A stretch of 64,000 bases of DNA, from NCBI GenBank assembly GCA_963693085.1, contig OY856411.1, forward strand, positions 1,348,178,550-1,348,242,549, given 5' to 3'. The stretch is from Alisma plantago-aquatica. Its lineage: Eukaryota > Streptophyta > Magnoliopsida > Alismatales > Alismataceae. This document shows positions 61,929-64,000 of this stretch, one piece after another. Made by a program: the position numbers and the translations under genes. The notes beneath the pieces were generated by a model. The model saw only the letters and a list, made by a program, of their open reading frames with translations. It ran no database searches and was not told where the DNA came from. Numbering within the stretch: the stretch's first letter is position 1; each line of letters begins with the position of its first letter.

Positions 61929-62689
61929 TTTAGGGTTGAGAGAGGGGGGGGTTAGGTGTCAAGTCCAGCATGCCATGTGTCCAAGGGATCTCACCCATGC
62001 AAGAACCTCATTCATGCAACCAATTCAAACACAACTAGGTGACCCCACCAAGGAAACTCATCAACCAAGGTGAGTAGAAAAAGATAGAGACCACTCAACA
62101 TCTTAGCAACCAAGATGGTCAAAAAGGCAAATGACTACCAACCCTAGGTGGTGTTGGCAACCAAAATGAATTCAAATCTCATCAACCGCCCACCCTAGGT
62201 GGGTCAAGAAAGATTCATTGACCACCAAAACTTTAAGACCATAGGAAAACTTTGTGAACGCCAAAACTAGGGCTCAAGACCCAAGGTCAAACATTGACTT
62301 AGGGTAAGCATGAGCAAACCCTAATCTCACACAAGATTTCACCACTCAAACCAAAGTGTTAATAAGGCACCCCAAAGAACAAACATATGAAACATGATGT
62401 GAAAATATGTGAGGCAGATCAAGAATGTGACAAATTGCATGAAAACCTCTAGAAGTGGGTAAATTCCAAATAGGTGCAAAACAAGCACATATATGCATAA
62501 CTAGCTCAAACAGTGTTCAAAATAGACCAAGCTTGAAACATAAGCTTTTCATATAATATCAAAGCACATAACAAGGTTAAATTAATGTTTTAAGCATATA
62601 ATCATGATAAGAAAGCATGTTTAACCAAAAGGCAAGGTCAGGGGTCTTACAACCATAAAACCCTAACAAGGATTTACCCCCAAAATCCT

Positions 62690-64000
62690 ACACGAACAAA
62701 GATGGGTACTTCCGCATCTCATCCTCTAACTTCCATGTGGCTTCCTCTACACCATGATGATGTCATAAAACCTTAATCCTTCTTCTTCAGCTTCTTCACC
62801 CTCCTTTCCAAGATCAACACAATAACCTCAACATATGACACGTCCTCCTCCAACTCAACCTCCACTAGCTGCAAAGTCCGCTCTGTATCAGGGTGACACT
62901 TCCTCAACATAGAAACACAGAAGACATCATGTGACCTGGTTAACTATGGTGGTAACTTCAACTTGTAAGCTACCTTCCAACACATGACAAGATAGGGTAT
63001 GGTCCCATATATCTAGGAGCGAACTTACCCTTCTTACCAAATCTCAGCACAACTTTCTAAGGAGAAACCTTAAGATGAACCCAGTCTCCAACTTAGAATT
63101 CAAGCGGCCTATCATGGTTGTCAACATAAGAATTTTGTCTATCCTAAGCTTTCTTCAACTGTTGTTGTATCACCTTGATCTTCTTAGTAGTCTAATGCAC
63201 TATCTTATGACCCAAAAGTTGAGACTTACATGTCTCCTACCAACAAAGAGGTGACCGACAATGCCTGTCATATAAAGCATCATATGGTTCCATGTCTATA
63301 CTCCTCTAACAGTTGTTGTTGTAGTAAAACTCTATCAAACTCAAAAAGACATCCCAATTACCAAGAAACTCCAAGACACAAGCTCTCAACATATCTTCCA
63401 ATGTATGAATGGTCCTCTCAGACTGGCCATCTGTCTGTGGGTGGAAAGTTGCACTAAACCTCAGTTGTGTACCCATAGATGTATGCATTCACTCCCAAAA
63501 CTAACTTGTAAATTGTGGACCTTGTCAGATACTATGGTAACTAGAATACCATGCAACCAAACTATTTCATCAACATATAGCCAACTTCTCTATTTTATAT
63601 GTCGTCTTGACTAAAAGGAAGTGAGTTGACTTGGTCAACCTATCAACTATCACCTAGATGGAATCATGACGTTTCTATCTCTTATGAAGACAAACCATAA
63701 AGTTTGTGGTAATATGAACCCATTTTCACTACAGTATTGGCAAATGTTGTAACGTTCTGGCATGCTTCTGATGTTATGCGTTGACATGTTGATAGACTGG
63801 ACATCTAGCAACAAACTCCTCCACATCACGCTTCAAATCCAGCCACCAATAAGGGTCCTTCAAGTTGTGGTACATCTTGGTACTACCAGGGTGCAACGTG
63901 TACATCAAAGAATGAGCCTCCTCAAGAACCATCTTCCTCAAGCCCTCAACATATGGAACCACCATCCTGTTGTAGAAGCAAACCATCCTGTCATCTTTAT
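62690..64000 (-). pseudogene. pol (integrase to chromodomain) of minus-strand chromovirus, partial
   Basis: Entering at 64000 and reading leftward: the HHCC finger reads HPGSTKMYHNLKDPYWW, then CPVYQHV, with the last Cys changed to Tyr (63774-63986). The integrase core end reads FHPQTDGQSERTIHTLED, then LIEFYYNN (63306-63488). A GPY/F-like stretch lies near 62980-63110. The chromodomain remnant reads LERRVKKLKKKD, then HMEV, near 62730-62830. Stops and frameshifts separate these. It belongs to the same broad chromovirus group as the other two gypsy families here. Reverse transcriptase and gag must lie beyond the right edge of the window. Confidence 0.8.

Larger units (their letters stand above)
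58757..62651 (-). mobile_element. 3' LTR of minus-strand chromovirus (3,895 bp)
   Basis: On the minus strand it begins TGTAAGACCCCTGACC and ends GACAGAGCGTCACA. It follows the end of a chromodomain-type pol. The start phrase resembles the inner family's TGTAACATCCCTGACC. A TATA-like CTATATAAAC (minus) lies at about 61919-61928. The conserved module CTGGGA...GTCTCACC...TCTTTTTAAGTGG is at 59190-59260. A cluster of GACC/GGTC phrases lies at 60690-61150. Plus-strand open frames inside (60687, 61491, 61810) are not recognised. Confidence 0.8.

Overview
The window looks like intergenic heterochromatin from a large, repeat-rich flowering-plant genome. Nearly all interpretable sequence is LTR retrotransposon, with one LINE remnant. 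No host gene, tRNA or rRNA was recognised. The plant assignment rests on Ty3/gypsy chromoviruses with 4-5 kb LTRs and integrase chromodomains, a Ty1/copia element of Angela/BARE type, an Athila-type gag and initiator-Met-tRNA primer sites. The species cannot be told.

Layout. 1-1234: probable 3' end of a copia element. 1554-3171: solo LTR with target-site duplication (TSD) GTTCT. 3680-6455 and 45229-46748: decayed minus-strand Angela/BARE-like copia whose 5' LTR is cut in two. 6456-45228: old degenerate chromovirus (outer element, TSD CCTCC) inside that copia LTR. 17239-42102: younger chromovirus (inner array, TSD ATTGA) inside the outer element's 3' LTR. 46944-47384: about 44-bp minisatellite. 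48689-49440: LINE ORF2 C-terminal remnant. 50335-55313: solo LTR of the inner family (TSD TCTAT). About 55319-58752: Athila-type remnant. 58757-64000: another chromovirus on the minus strand, entered at its 3' LTR and running off the window.

The main result is the inner array. It is LTR-internal-LTR-internal-LTR, 24.9 kb, with one 5-bp TSD around the whole. The two internal regions have the same length (4,836 bp) and share four in-frame stops. The middle LTR follows the right LTR over its first ~3.1 kb and the left LTR over its last ~1.6 kb, with the switch between about 30292 and 30482. This is the footprint expected of unequal homologous recombination between the two LTRs of a single inserted, already defective element.

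A second theme is LTR anatomy. Different LTR families here carry clusters of short GGTC/GACC dyads, and the three chromovirus families share small conserved LTR modules despite otherwise unlike LTRs. None of the gag-pol genes in the window is intact. The nesting order gives a relative chronology: copia, then outer chromovirus, then inner chromovirus, then tandem duplication.
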